The notes under the pieces: model-generated
The model's database searches: none
What the model was told of the DNA's origin: nothing
What the model saw: only the letters and a program-made list of their open reading frames with translations
Made by a program: the position numbers and the translations under genes
Source of the DNA: Burkholderiales bacterium
Lineage (GTDB): Bacteria > Pseudomonadota > Gammaproteobacteria > Burkholderiales > Burkholderiaceae_C
Direction: 5' to 3'
Length of the DNA: 64,000 bases
Assembly: GCA_028868995.1 (NCBI GenBank)
Contig: JAGWTH010000005.1
Coordinates: forward strand, 1-64,000
Shown: positions 48,310 to 56,643 of the stretch, piece after piece
Layout of the letters: each line of letters opens with the position of its first letter
Numbering within the stretch: position 1 is the stretch's first letter

Positions 48310-51300
48310 TTGCCCGCGTCCCTGAACATCCGATTTCCCGACAACCTGCCGGTCTCCGCCCGCCGCGAGGAGATCATGGCGGCGATGGCCGCGCACCAGG
48401 TGGTCATCGTCTGCGGCGAGACCGGCTCGGGCAAGACCACGCAGTTGCCCAAGATCGCGCTGGCCATGGGGCGCGGCAAGCTCAATGCGCCCCCCGGCAA
48501 GGGGCGCCTCATCGGCCACACCCAGCCTCGCCGCATCGCCGCCTCCAGTGTGGCCAAGCGCATCGCCCAGGAGCTGGACACGCCGCTGGGCGAGGTGGTC
48601 GGCTACAAGGTCCGCTTCCAGGACCGCCTGGCGCGCGAGGCCTCGGTCAAGCTGATGACCGACGGCATCCTGCTGGCCGAGACCCAGTCCGACCCGCTGC
48701 TGCAGGCCTACGACACGATCATCATCGACGAGGCGCACGAGCGCAGCCTCAACATCGACTTCCTGCTGGGGTACCTGCGCCAGCTGCTGCCGCGCCGGCC
48801 CGACCTGAAGGTGGTGGTGACCTCGGCGACCATCGATGCCGAGCGCTTCGCCCGGCACTTCGCGTCGGCGCAGGGGCCGGCGCCGGTGATCCAGGTGTCG
48901 GGCCGCCTGTACCCCGTGGAGCAGCGCTGGCATCCGTTCGAGGAGTCGCGAGAGCACGACCTGAACGACGCCATCGCCGACGCGGTCGACGAGCTGTGGC
49001 GCGGCAATGCTCCCGGCGACATCCTGGTTTTCCTGCCCGGCGAGCGCGAGATCCGCGAGGCCGCCGACCACCTGCGCAAGCACCTGGCGCACGACCCGCT
49101 CACCCGCGACGCCGAGGTGCTGCCGCTGTTCGCGCGCCTGTCGCAGGCCGAGCAGGACCGGGTGTTCGACAGCCATGCCGGCCGCCGCATCGTGCTGGCG
49201 ACCAACGTGGCCGAGACCTCGCTCACGGTGCCGGGCATCCGCTACGTGATCGACTCCGGAACGGCGCGGGTCAAGCGCTACAGTTTCAGGAGCAAGGTGG
49301 AGCAGCTGCTGGTCGAGCCGGTGAGCCAGGCGGCGGCCAACCAGCGCGCCGGCCGCTGCGGCCGGGTGGCCAACGGCATCTGCATCCGTCTGTACGACGA
49401 GCAGGACTTCGCCGGCCGGCCCCGCTTCACCGACCCGGAGATCCTGCGCTCCTCGCTGGCCGGCGTGATCCTGCGCATGAAGTCGCTGCACCTCGGCGCG
49501 GTGGAAGACTTCCCCTTCATCGACCCGCCGTCGCGGCGCGCCATCGCCGACGGCTACCAGCTGCTCAACGAGCTGGGGGCGGTGGACGATGCCAACGAGC
49601 TGACGCCCATGGGCGCCGAGCTCGCCCGGCTGCCGCTCGACCCGCGCGTGGGCCGCATGATCCTGGAGGCGCGCCAGCGCGGCGCGCTGGCCGAGGTGCT
49701 GGTGATCGCCTCGGCGCTGTCGCTGCAGGACGTGCGGGACCGGCCGCTGGAGCTGCAGGCGCAGGCCGACCAGCAGCACGCCAAGTTCGACGACGAGAAA
49801 AGCGAGTTCTCCGGCTACCTGCGGCTGTGGCAGTGGCTGGAGGAGGCGCGCGGCGGCCACGGGAAGGAACACAAGCTTTCCAACCGCCAGTACGAGCAGC
49901 TGCTGCGCCAGAACTTCATCAACGTGCGGCGGGTGCGTGAATGGCGCGACGTCCACAGCCAGCTGCTCACGGTGGTCACCGAACACCAGTGGCGACTGAA
50001 CGAGCAGCCGGCCGGCTACGAGCAGCTGCACAAGTCCATGCTGTCCGGCCTGCTGGGGAACATCGGCTGGAAGCTGGAGGACGACGAGGCCTACCTGGGC
50101 GCGCGCGGGATCAAGTTCTACCGCCACCCGGGCGCGCACCTGAAGAAGCGACCCGGGCGCTGGGTGGTCTGCGCCGAGCTGGTCGAGACCACGCGCCTGT
50201 TCGGCCGCGGCATCGCCAACATCGAGCCGCAGTGGGTGGAGGAGGTGGCCGGCCACCTGCTGAAGAGGCAGCTGCTGGACCCGCACTGGGAGAAGAAGGC
50301 CGCCGAGGTGGTGGCGCTGGAGCGGGCGACCCTCTACGGCCTGGTGATCTACAGCGGCCGCCGGGTGCCCTTCGCCCGCGCCGACCTGCAGGGCGCGCGC
50401 GAGATCTTCCTGCGCGAGGGCCTGGTGGCCGGCGAGTGGGAGACCCGGCTGCCCTTCCTCGCGGCCAACCGGAAGCTGGCGCGGCAGGTCGAGGAGCTGG
50501 AACACAAGTCGCGCCGCCAGGACGTGCTGGTCGACGAGGAGCTGATCTTCGCCTTCTACGACCAGCAGGTGCCGAAGGACGTGTACAACGGCGCCACCTT
50601 CGAGCCCTGGTACCGCGAGGCGAGCCGCGGCCGGCCCGGCCTGCTGAAACTCACCCGCGAGGAGCTGATGCGCCACGAGGCGGCGGGCATCACCAGCAGC
50701 GCCTTCCCGAAGACCGTCCGGCTGGGCGGCGTGGACTGCCTGGCCGGCTACCTGCACGAGCCGGGCGACGCGCGCGACGGCCTGACGGTCGCCGTGCCCC
50801 TGTTCGTGCTGAACCAGGTGAGCGAGGAGCGCGCCGAGTGGCTGGTGCCGGGCATGCTGAAGGACCGGATCCAGGCGCTCCTGAAGAGCCTGCCCCAGAA
50901 GCCGCGCTCGCGCTTCGTGCCGCTGCCGGAGTCGGCCGCGCGCATCGCCGAGGCGCTCTCGGTGCCCGAGCGCTACGGCCACGGCAGCCTCACGGACGCG
51001 CTGCTGAAGCTGGTGCGCGAGGAAACCAGCCTGGACGTCAAGCGCACGGACTTCAAGCTGGACATGGTGCCGGCGCACCTGTTCATGAACTTCCGCGTGG
51101 TGGACGAACACGGCCGCCAGCTCGGGATGGGCCGCAACCTGGCGGCGCTGAAGTCGGAACTGGGCGCCAAGGCGCGCGGTGCCTTCCAGGCGCTGGCGGG
51201 GTTGAAGGTTTCTGCTGCTGCGCCCTCTCCCTCCGGGGGAGGCACGGGTGGGGGCGCCCCGGCGCCTGCGGCCGCAGCGAGCCCTCCTCCCAACCTCCCC

Positions 51301-52173
51301 CCGGAGGGGGAAGGAGCGACAGCCGGCCAGAAGTACACCGCCTGGACCTTCGGCGAGCTGCCGGAGCTGATGGAGATCCGCAAGGGCGGCACCAGCCTGG
51401 TCGGGTTCCCGGCGCTGATCGACCAGGGCGACGCGGTCACGATCGAGGTGTTCGACGAGCCCGAGGTGGCCGCGGCGCGGCATCGGGGCGGCCTGCGCCG
51501 GCTGTTCGCCCTGCAGCTGCGCGACGCGCTCAAGTACCTCGGGAAGAACCTCCCGGAGCTGCAGAAGATGGCCGTCGCCTTCCTGCCCCTGGGCACCCAG
51601 GAGGAGCTGCGCGACCAGGTCATCGAGGTCGCGCTGGAGCGCGCCTTCCTGCTGGACCCGCTGCCCGCCGACGCCGCCGGCTTCCAGCGGCGGCTCGACG
51701 AGGGGCGCGGCCGCCTGACGCTGATCGCCAACGAGGTGGCGCGGCTGGCGGCGACCGTGCTGGCCGAGCACGCGGCGGCCGCGCGCAAGATCAAGGACAC
51801 GAAGATCCAGCCGGAGGCGACGGCCGACGCCGCGCAGCAGCTGCAGAAGCTGGTGCCCAGGCGCTTCCTGGTCGACACCCCCTGGGCCCGGCTGCAGCAC
51901 CTGCCGCGCTACCTCAAGGCGATCGTGCTGCGCCTGGACAAGCTGCGCGCCGACCCGGCGCGCGACGCGGCCCGGCTGGCGGAGCTCAAACCCCTGGAGC
52001 AGCGCTACTGGCGCCTGGTCGCCGAGCGCAAGGGCGCCGTCGATGCGCGGATGGAGGATTTCCGCTGGCTGCTGGAGGAGCTCCGGGTCAGCTTCTTCGC
52101 GCAGGAACTGCGCACGCCGCAACCGGTCAGCGTGAAGCGCCTGGACAAGGCCTGGACCCAGTTGCAAGGCTGA
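48310..52173 (+). CDS. hrpA: ATP-dependent RNA helicase HrpA
   Basis: This 1287-residue DEAH-box helicase has GETGSGKTTQ (36-45), DEAHERSLN, SATIDAERF, TNVAETSLTVPG and QRAGRCGR, then HA2, OB and the long C-terminal HrpA domain. The start is TTG at 48310; a GATAAT lies at 48281-48286. Residues of about 970-1004 (Ser/Pro/Gly/Ala-rich) are encoded by an in-frame pair of inverted dispersed repeats and are not part of the family core. HrpA acts on mRNA processing and stalled ribosomes. Confidence 0.94.
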   Translation: MPASLNIRFPDNLPVSARREEIMAAMAAHQVVIVCGETGSGKTTQLPKIALAMGRGKLNAPPGKGRLIGHTQPRRIAASSVAKRIAQELDTPLGEVVGYKVRFQDRLAREASVKLMTDGILLAETQSDPLLQAYDTIIIDEAHERSLNIDFLLGYLRQLLPRRPDLKVVVTSATIDAERFARHFASAQGPAPVIQVSGRLYPVEQRWHPFEESREHDLNDAIADAVDELWRGNAPGDILVFLPGEREIREAADHLRKHLAHDPLTRDAEVLPLFARLSQAEQDRVFDSHAGRRIVLATNVAETSLTVPGIRYVIDSGTARVKRYSFRSKVEQLLVEPVSQAAANQRAGRCGRVANGICIRLYDEQDFAGRPRFTDPEILRSSLAGVILRMKSLHLGAVEDFPFIDPPSRRAIADGYQLLNELGAVDDANELTPMGAELARLPLDPRVGRMILEARQRGALAEVLVIASALSLQDVRDRPLELQAQADQQHAKFDDEKSEFSGYLRLWQWLEEARGGHGKEHKLSNRQYEQLLRQNFINVRRVREWRDVHSQLLTVVTEHQWRLNEQPAGYEQLHKSMLSGLLGNIGWKLEDDEAYLGARGIKFYRHPGAHLKKRPGRWVVCAELVETTRLFGRGIANIEPQWVEEVAGHLLKRQLLDPHWEKKAAEVVALERATLYGLVIYSGRRVPFARADLQGAREIFLREGLVAGEWETRLPFLAANRKLARQVEELEHKSRRQDVLVDEELIFAFYDQQVPKDVYNGATFEPWYREASRGRPGLLKLTREELMRHEAAGITSSAFPKTVRLGGVDCLAGYLHEPGDARDGLTVAVPLFVLNQVSEERAEWLVPGMLKDRIQALLKSLPQKPRSRFVPLPESAARIAEALSVPERYGHGSLTDALLKLVREETSLDVKRTDFKLDMVPAHLFMNFRVVDEHGRQLGMGRNLAALKSELGAKARGAFQALAGLKVSAAAPSPSGGGTGGGAPAPAAAASPPPNLPPEGEGATAGQKYTAWTFGELPELMEIRKGGTSLVGFPALIDQGDAVTIEVFDEPEVAAARHRGGLRRLFALQLRDALKYLGKNLPELQKMAVAFLPLGTQEELRDQVIEVALERAFLLDPLPADAAGFQRRLDEGRGRLTLIANEVARLAATVLAEHAAAARKIKDTKIQPEATADAAQQLQKLVPRRFLVDTPWARLQHLPRYLKAIVLRLDKLRADPARDAARLAELKPLEQRYWRLVAERKGAVDARMEDFRWLLEELRVSFFAQELRTPQPVSVKRLDKAWTQLQG
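51223..51316. repeat. Inverted pair of C/G-rich REP-like units inside hrpA
   Basis: The first unit begins CCCTCTCCCTCCGGGGGAGG at 51223. The second, in the opposite orientation, ends with CCCCCCGGAGGGGGAAGGAG at 51316. Each has its own small hairpin, and the two face each other across a GGCGCCTGCGGCCGCAGC linker. The whole insert keeps the hrpA frame and reads as PSPSGGGTGGG...NLPPEGEG, a peptide familiar from translated repeats in other proteobacteria. Confidence 0.8.
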
Positions 52174-52267
52174 CGGGCATGGACTTGAGAACCTGCGTTC
52201 GCGGTACAAGCCCGCATTGGCAGCCGGGGGCCCCGCAGATAACTTGAAGGCAGACCGAAGGATGGCG

Positions 52268-52972
52268 ATGGATCGACGGGATTTCCTGGGAACGTGCAGC
52301 GCGACGGCCGCATGCCTGACCGCGGCCGCGAGCGCGCCGGCCTGGGCGGCCAATGCGCAGCCCAGGGAATACGCGCGGGTTCTGCTGGTCGACGATCGTG
52401 GCAGCCCGTTGCGGGCGGCGAGCCTGAAGCCGCAGACCAACTACATCTTCCACTACCCGTTCGAGGCGACGCCCGTGTTCCTGCTGGACCTGGGCAAGCC
52501 GGCGAAGCCCGACACCCTGAGCACGCCGGACCGCGGCGCCTACCGTTGGCCGGGCGGGGTGGGGGGGCGGCGCAGCATCGTGGCCTTCTCCGCGATCTGC
52601 GCCCACCAGCTTGCCTATCCGAGCCGGGACGTGAGCTTCATCAGCTTCCGCAAGACGCGGGCGCAGCGGGGGGTGCAGGATGGCCTGATCCACTGCTGCG
52701 AGCAGAACAGCCAGTTCGACCCGGCGCGCGGCGCCGAGGTGCTGTCCGGCCCCGCGCGCCAGCCGCTGTGTGCGGTGCTGCTGGCGTACGACTCCCAGTC
52801 CGACACCCTGACGGCCCACGCCACGCTGGGCGGGGAACTGTTCCACCCGTTCTTCCAGAAGTACCAGGCGAAGCTGAGCGAGGAAGTGGGGCCGACGGCG
52901 ATGCATCCCGTGTCCGGGCAATCGGTGGTCCGGGAGCTGGACCGGTATTGCAAGAACCCGATCCAGTGTTAG
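52268..52972 (+). CDS. Tat-exported Rieske-like protein with altered cluster motif
   Basis: This 234-residue protein begins MDRRDFLG followed by an Ala-rich hydrophobic stretch ending APAWA, a Tat signal. The body resembles a Rieske 2Fe-2S fold. Box I has Cys111 and His113 (CAHQLAYPS). Box II is IHCCEQNSQFDPARGA, where CPCHGSxFDP is expected. Cys143 is kept, the His ligand is Gln146, and His142 precedes the Cys pair. Cluster binding is uncertain. The start at 52268 has GAAGG six bases upstream; the ATG at 52262 is too close to it. Confidence 0.75.
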   Translation: MDRRDFLGTCSATAACLTAAASAPAWAANAQPREYARVLLVDDRGSPLRAASLKPQTNYIFHYPFEATPVFLLDLGKPAKPDTLSTPDRGAYRWPGGVGGRRSIVAFSAICAHQLAYPSRDVSFISFRKTRAQRGVQDGLIHCCEQNSQFDPARGAEVLSGPARQPLCAVLLAYDSQSDTLTAHATLGGELFHPFFQKYQAKLSEEVGPTAMHPVSGQSVVRELDRYCKNPIQC

Positions 52973-53030
52973 GGATGCATTCCCGAGAGGGGACCGCAGG
53001 TCGGGGCGAGCCCGGCGGACCCTGGCTCGC

Positions 53031-54191
53031 TCAGAGCCTGGCCAGGCGGTCCAGCGCCGCTTTCAGGGTTTCGTCCTTCTTCGCGAAGCAGAAGCGCACC
53101 ACCCGCTGGTCGAAGCCGTCGCCGTAGAACGCCGACAGGGGGATGGCCGCCACGCCCAGCTCCGAGGTGAGCCACTGGCAGAACTCGGCTTCCTTGAGGT
53201 CGCTCACCTGCGAGATGTCGACGCACTGGAAATAGGTGCCCTCGCTGGGCAGCAGCTTCAGCCGGGTGCGCGCCAGCCCCGCGCGGAACAGGTCGCGCTT
53301 GCGCTGGTAGAAGGCCGGCAGCTGCAGGTAGGGCGCCGGCGAGGCCATGTAGGCGGCCAGGCCGTACTGCATGGGGGTGTTCACCGTGAACACGTTGAAC
53401 TGATGCACCTTGCGGAATTCGGCCGTCAGCACCGCGGGCGCCGCCACGTAGCCCACCTTCCAGCCCGTGACGTGGTACGTCTTGCCGAAGCTGGAGACGA
53501 TCAGCGAGCGTGCCGCCAGGCCGGGGAAGCGCGCGGCGCTCTGGTGCTGCTGGCCGTCGAACACCATGTGCTCATAAACCTCGTCGCTGATCACGAACAC
53601 GTCGGTCGGTGCCAGCAGGTCCTGCAGCTGGGCCATCTCGGCGGGCGTCCACACGGTGCCGCTCGGGTTGTGCGGCGTGTTGACGATGATGGCGCGGGTG
53701 CGCGGGCCGAGCGCGGCGGCGATCTTCGTGAAATCGGGCCGGAAGCTGCCGGGCGTGAGCGGCACGCGCACCACCTTGCCGCCGGCCAGCTCGATGTTGG
53801 GCACGTAGCTGTCGTAGCAGGGCTCCAGCACGATCACCTCGTCGCCCGGCTTCACGATCGCCAGCACCGCGGTGATGATGGCCTGGGTGGCGCCGGCCGT
53901 CACCGTGACCTCCGACACCGGGTCGTAGCGGCGCCCGTAGAGCGCCTCCACCTTGGCGGCGATCGCCTCGCGCAGCGGCGCGATGCCGGTCATGGGCGGG
54001 TACTGGTTGAAGCCCCTGCGCATCGCGTCGGTGACGGCGTCCACCAGCTTCGGGTCGCAGTCGAAATCGGGAAAGCCCTGGCCCAGGTTGACCGCGCCCT
54101 TCTCGGCGGCCAGCGCGGACATCACCGTGAAGATGGTGGTCCCCATCGCGGGGAACTTGCTCGTGATCGGCGGGGTGCGTTCGGCGCTCAT
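53031..54191 (-). CDS. ybdL: PLP aminotransferase, YbdL/methionine type
   Basis: This 386-residue fold-type I aminotransferase has VNLGQGFPDFDCDP, NTPHNPSGTVW, an ISDEVYEH Asp-Tyr pair and the PLP lysine in SSFGKTYHVTGWKVGY. It ends with the substrate Arg in VVRFCFAKK. This pattern is that of YbdL and kynurenine-type enzymes, which transaminate methionine or aromatic amino acids. Start 54191 gives the family N-terminus (SAERTPPITSKFP); an ATG at 54218 lies inside the upstream regulator gene. It is 4 bp downstream of the CysB-type gene. Confidence 0.9.
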   Translation of the reverse strand: MSAERTPPITSKFPAMGTTIFTVMSALAAEKGAVNLGQGFPDFDCDPKLVDAVTDAMRRGFNQYPPMTGIAPLREAIAAKVEALYGRRYDPVSEVTVTAGATQAIITAVLAIVKPGDEVIVLEPCYDSYVPNIELAGGKVVRVPLTPGSFRPDFTKIAAALGPRTRAIIVNTPHNPSGTVWTPAEMAQLQDLLAPTDVFVISDEVYEHMVFDGQQHQSAARFPGLAARSLIVSSFGKTYHVTGWKVGYVAAPAVLTAEFRKVHQFNVFTVNTPMQYGLAAYMASPAPYLQLPAFYQRKRDLFRAGLARTRLKLLPSEGTYFQCVDISQVSDLKEAEFCQWLTSELGVAAIPLSAFYGDGFDQRVVRFCFAKKDETLKAALDRLARL

Positions 54192-54195
54192 GCTG

Positions 54196-55146
54196 CTAGA
54201 GGTCGTAGTTGTCGCCATGGCCGGCCATGGCCTTGGCGATCAGGTTGCGGTCCAGCCGCTCGGACAGCAGTTCGGCGAACCGGTAGACGAAGTTTCGCAG
54301 GTAGGCGCCGCGCTTGAACGCGACCCGCGCCAGGTTCTGCCCGAACAGGTGCCCCAGCGGCCGCACCGCCAGGTCGGTGTTGCCGCCGGCCCCGTCGTCG
54401 CGCACGGCCATCTCGGCCACGATGCCCACGCCCAGGCCCAGCCGGACATAGGTCTTGATCACGTCCGAATCGATCGCCTCCAGGGCGATGCGCGGCTGCA
54501 GCTTCTTCTGGGCGAAGGCCGCGTCGATGCGGGTGCGGCCGGTGAACGACGGGTGGTAGGTCACCAGCGGCTCGGCCGCGATGTCCTCCAGGGTGATGCG
54601 TTCCTTCCGGGCCAGCGGATGGGCGGGCGGAAGCACCAGCACGTGCTGCCATTCGTAGCAGGGCAGGGTCACCAGCTCCGGGTACTCCGACAGCGACTCC
54701 GTGGCGATGCCGATCTCCGCGATCTCGTCGATCACCATGCGCGCCACCTGGTCCGGCGAGCCCTGGTGCAGGCTGACGTTGACCTTGGGATAGGCCTCGC
54801 GCAGCTTCGCCACCGGCACCGGCAGGACGTAGCGGGCCTGGGTGTGGGTGGTGGCGATCGACAGGGTGCCGCTGTCCTGGGCGCTGTACTGCTCGCCGAT
54901 GCGCTTGAGGTTGCCCACCTCGCGCATGATCAGCTCGATGCTCTGGAGGACGTGCTGGCCCGGCTCGGTGACCCGCTTCAGCCGCTTGCCGTGGCGGGCG
55001 AAGATTTCCACGCCCAGTTCCTCCTCGAGCTCGATGATCGCCTTGGACACGCCCGGCTGGGAGGTATGCAGGGCCTTGGCGGCTTCGGTGAGGTTGAGGT
55101 TGCGCCGCACCGCTTCCTGGACGAAGCGGAACTGATGCAAGTTCAT
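54196..55146 (-). CDS. cysB: CysB-type LysR regulator
   Basis: This 316-residue LysR regulator has an N-terminal helix-turn-helix (VQEAVRRNLNLTEAAKALHTSQPGVSK split over residues 9-35). A CysB-like effector domain follows, with TTHTQARYVLP, LHQGSPDQVARMV and the C-terminal RFAELLSERLDR. CysB activates sulfate assimilation in response to N-acetylserine or O-acetylserine. The sbp-cysTWA operon in this window and the adjacent cbiX (siroheme for sulfite reductase) fit that role. A perfect inverted repeat lies directly upstream. Confidence 0.93.
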   Translation of the reverse strand: MNLHQFRFVQEAVRRNLNLTEAAKALHTSQPGVSKAIIELEEELGVEIFARHGKRLKRVTEPGQHVLQSIELIMREVGNLKRIGEQYSAQDSGTLSIATTHTQARYVLPVPVAKLREAYPKVNVSLHQGSPDQVARMVIDEIAEIGIATESLSEYPELVTLPCYEWQHVLVLPPAHPLARKERITLEDIAAEPLVTYHPSFTGRTRIDAAFAQKKLQPRIALEAIDSDVIKTYVRLGLGVGIVAEMAVRDDGAGGNTDLAVRPLGHLFGQNLARVAFKRGAYLRNFVYRFAELLSERLDRNLIAKAMAGHGDNYDL

Positions 55147-55149
55147 ACT

Positions 55150-55173
55150 GAATTTCTTCTAAGAAAGAAATTC
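55150..55173. promoter_or_regulatory. Perfect inverted repeat upstream of cysB
   Basis: GAATTTCTT (55150-55158) and AAGAAATTC (55165-55173) are perfect 9-bp arms around CTAAGA. The repeat lies 4-27 bp before the cysB start in an unusually A/T-rich 43-bp gap. It could be a LysR-type autoregulatory site or an RNA hairpin covering the start region. Confidence 0.55.
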
Positions 55174-55189
55174 ATTATGCATGCGTTCT

Positions 55190-55549
55190 TTATTCCAGGG
55201 CAATCTGTGCGATGAGGTCCAGCACCCGGGCGTCCTCACCCACGGGCTTCTGCAGCACGAACTCGGTGCCGGGATGGCTGGCGCGCAGCCGGCCCACCAG
55301 GTGCGGCAGGTCCTCGCGGGCGTGCCGCCCCGTGCCGAGGAACATGGGCACCACGGTGACCTGGTCCGCGCCGGCGGCGACCAGGTCGGCCGCTGCCGCC
55401 GGCAGGCTGGGATCGTCGAGCTCCAGGTAGGCGCAGCGCACCAGCGCCCCCGGCTTCAGGTTGCGCAGCCGCGCCGCGACCGTTTCCATCGGCAGGCGCC
55501 ACAGCGGGTCGCGCGAGCCGTGGCCGAACAGGACGATCGCGCGGGTCAT
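55190..55549 (-). CDS. cbiX: Sirohydrochlorin chelatase CbiX (small form)
   Basis: This 119-residue single-domain chelatase inserts metal (Fe or Co) into sirohydrochlorin. It has the first metal-binding His in LFGHGSRDP, VPMFLGTGRHAREDLPHLV with the second His, and a typical LVRCAYLELDDPSL. Its start overlaps the lptG stop (ATGA). Siroheme is the sulfite reductase cofactor, which agrees with cysB next door. Confidence 0.92.
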   Translation of the reverse strand: MTRAIVLFGHGSRDPLWRLPMETVAARLRNLKPGALVRCAYLELDDPSLPAAAADLVAAGADQVTVVPMFLGTGRHAREDLPHLVGRLRASHPGTEFVLQKPVGEDARVLDLIAQIALE

Positions 55550-56643
55550 CGCCTCAGCACCAGCCAGCCGAACGCGGCCAGCGACAGCAGGGTGTAGATC
55601 AGGCCCGGCACGCCGGCGGCGACCCAGGGGTCCCAGTTGCGCAGGTTGCCGATGTAGCCGAACACGTTGTTCAGGAGGAAGAAGCTGATGCCGATCAGCA
55701 CGCCGCCGAACACGTAGCTCGTGATGCCGCCGGAGCGGAAGTGCAGATAGGCGAAGGGCAGGGCCAGGACCACCATCACCATGCAGGATAACGGATAGAA
55801 GACCTTGCGCCAGAACTCGATCTCGTAACGCTGCGAGGTCTGGGCGTTGGCGGCCAGGTGCCGGATGTACTGGAACAGGTCGATGGTGCTCATGCGGTCG
55901 GGCTGCAGCAGCGCCACCGACACCATCTCCTGCGTGATCTCGGTCGGCCAGCGCAGGCTGGGCAGCCGCACGTGCTCCACCTTCGTGGTGCCGCTCTCGG
56001 TCTGGAATTCCGTGCGGTCCACGTCCTGCAGGATCCAGGCGCCGTCGGCGAAGCGGGCCTGCGCCGCCTGGGTCAGGGAGACCAGGAAGCCGCGCGAATC
56101 GGCCTCGAAGATACGCACGCGGCTCATCTCGCCGTCCGGAGTGAGGCTGAACACGTTGACATTGAAGGAGGAGTAGCGCTGGCGCTCCTTCAGCCAGGCC
56201 CCGGTGGTGCCGAGCGACACGCCGCCGCTGAAGCGGGCCTTGAGCAGCTGCGCGGTGCGATCGCTCAGGGGCGCCAGGTAGTCGCCGGCGACGAAGGTCA
56301 GCACGGTGAAGGCCAGGCCCAGCAGCAGCAGGGTGCGCAGCGCCCGCCAGGGACCCAGGCCGCTGGTGCGCAGGATGGTGTATTCCGAACTCTGGGCGAA
56401 GCGCGCCATCACGAAGATCGTGCCGATCAGGACCGCGATCGGCAGCAGTTCGTACAGGTGGCTGGGCATGCGCAGCGTCACGTAGACCAGCGCCTGGGTG
56501 AGGCGGTAGGGCTGGACGCCCCGGCCGACGTCGCCCAGCTCGTCGACGAAGTCGAAGAAGAAGAACAGCGCCAGGAAGCCGATACTGACGAAGGCGACGG
56601 CGTACAGGACTTCGGTGTAGATCAGGCGGCGGATCGTCTTCAT
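55546..56643 (-). CDS. lptG: LPS export permease LptG
   Basis: This 365-residue YjgP/YjgQ-family permease has helices at the N-terminus (IYTEVLYAVAFVSIGFLALF) and three near the C-terminus, with a periplasmic beta-jellyroll between. With LptF and the ATPase LptB it extracts lipopolysaccharide from the inner membrane. Start overlaps the lptF stop; stop overlaps the cbiX start. Confidence 0.94.
   Translation of the reverse strand: MKTIRRLIYTEVLYAVAFVSIGFLALFFFFDFVDELGDVGRGVQPYRLTQALVYVTLRMPSHLYELLPIAVLIGTIFVMARFAQSSEYTILRTSGLGPWRALRTLLLLGLAFTVLTFVAGDYLAPLSDRTAQLLKARFSGGVSLGTTGAWLKERQRYSSFNVNVFSLTPDGEMSRVRIFEADSRGFLVSLTQAAQARFADGAWILQDVDRTEFQTESGTTKVEHVRLPSLRWPTEITQEMVSVALLQPDRMSTIDLFQYIRHLAANAQTSQRYEIEFWRKVFYPLSCMVMVVLALPFAYLHFRSGGITSYVFGGVLIGISFFLLNNVFGYIGNLRNWDPWVAAGVPGLIYTLLSLAAFGWLVLRR

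Noticed and set aside
48286-52440. A 1384-codon minus-strand frame opposite hrpA
   Set aside because: It mirrors hrpA codon for codon, with composition and no motifs typical of antisense shadows. The plus strand carries full helicase motifs.
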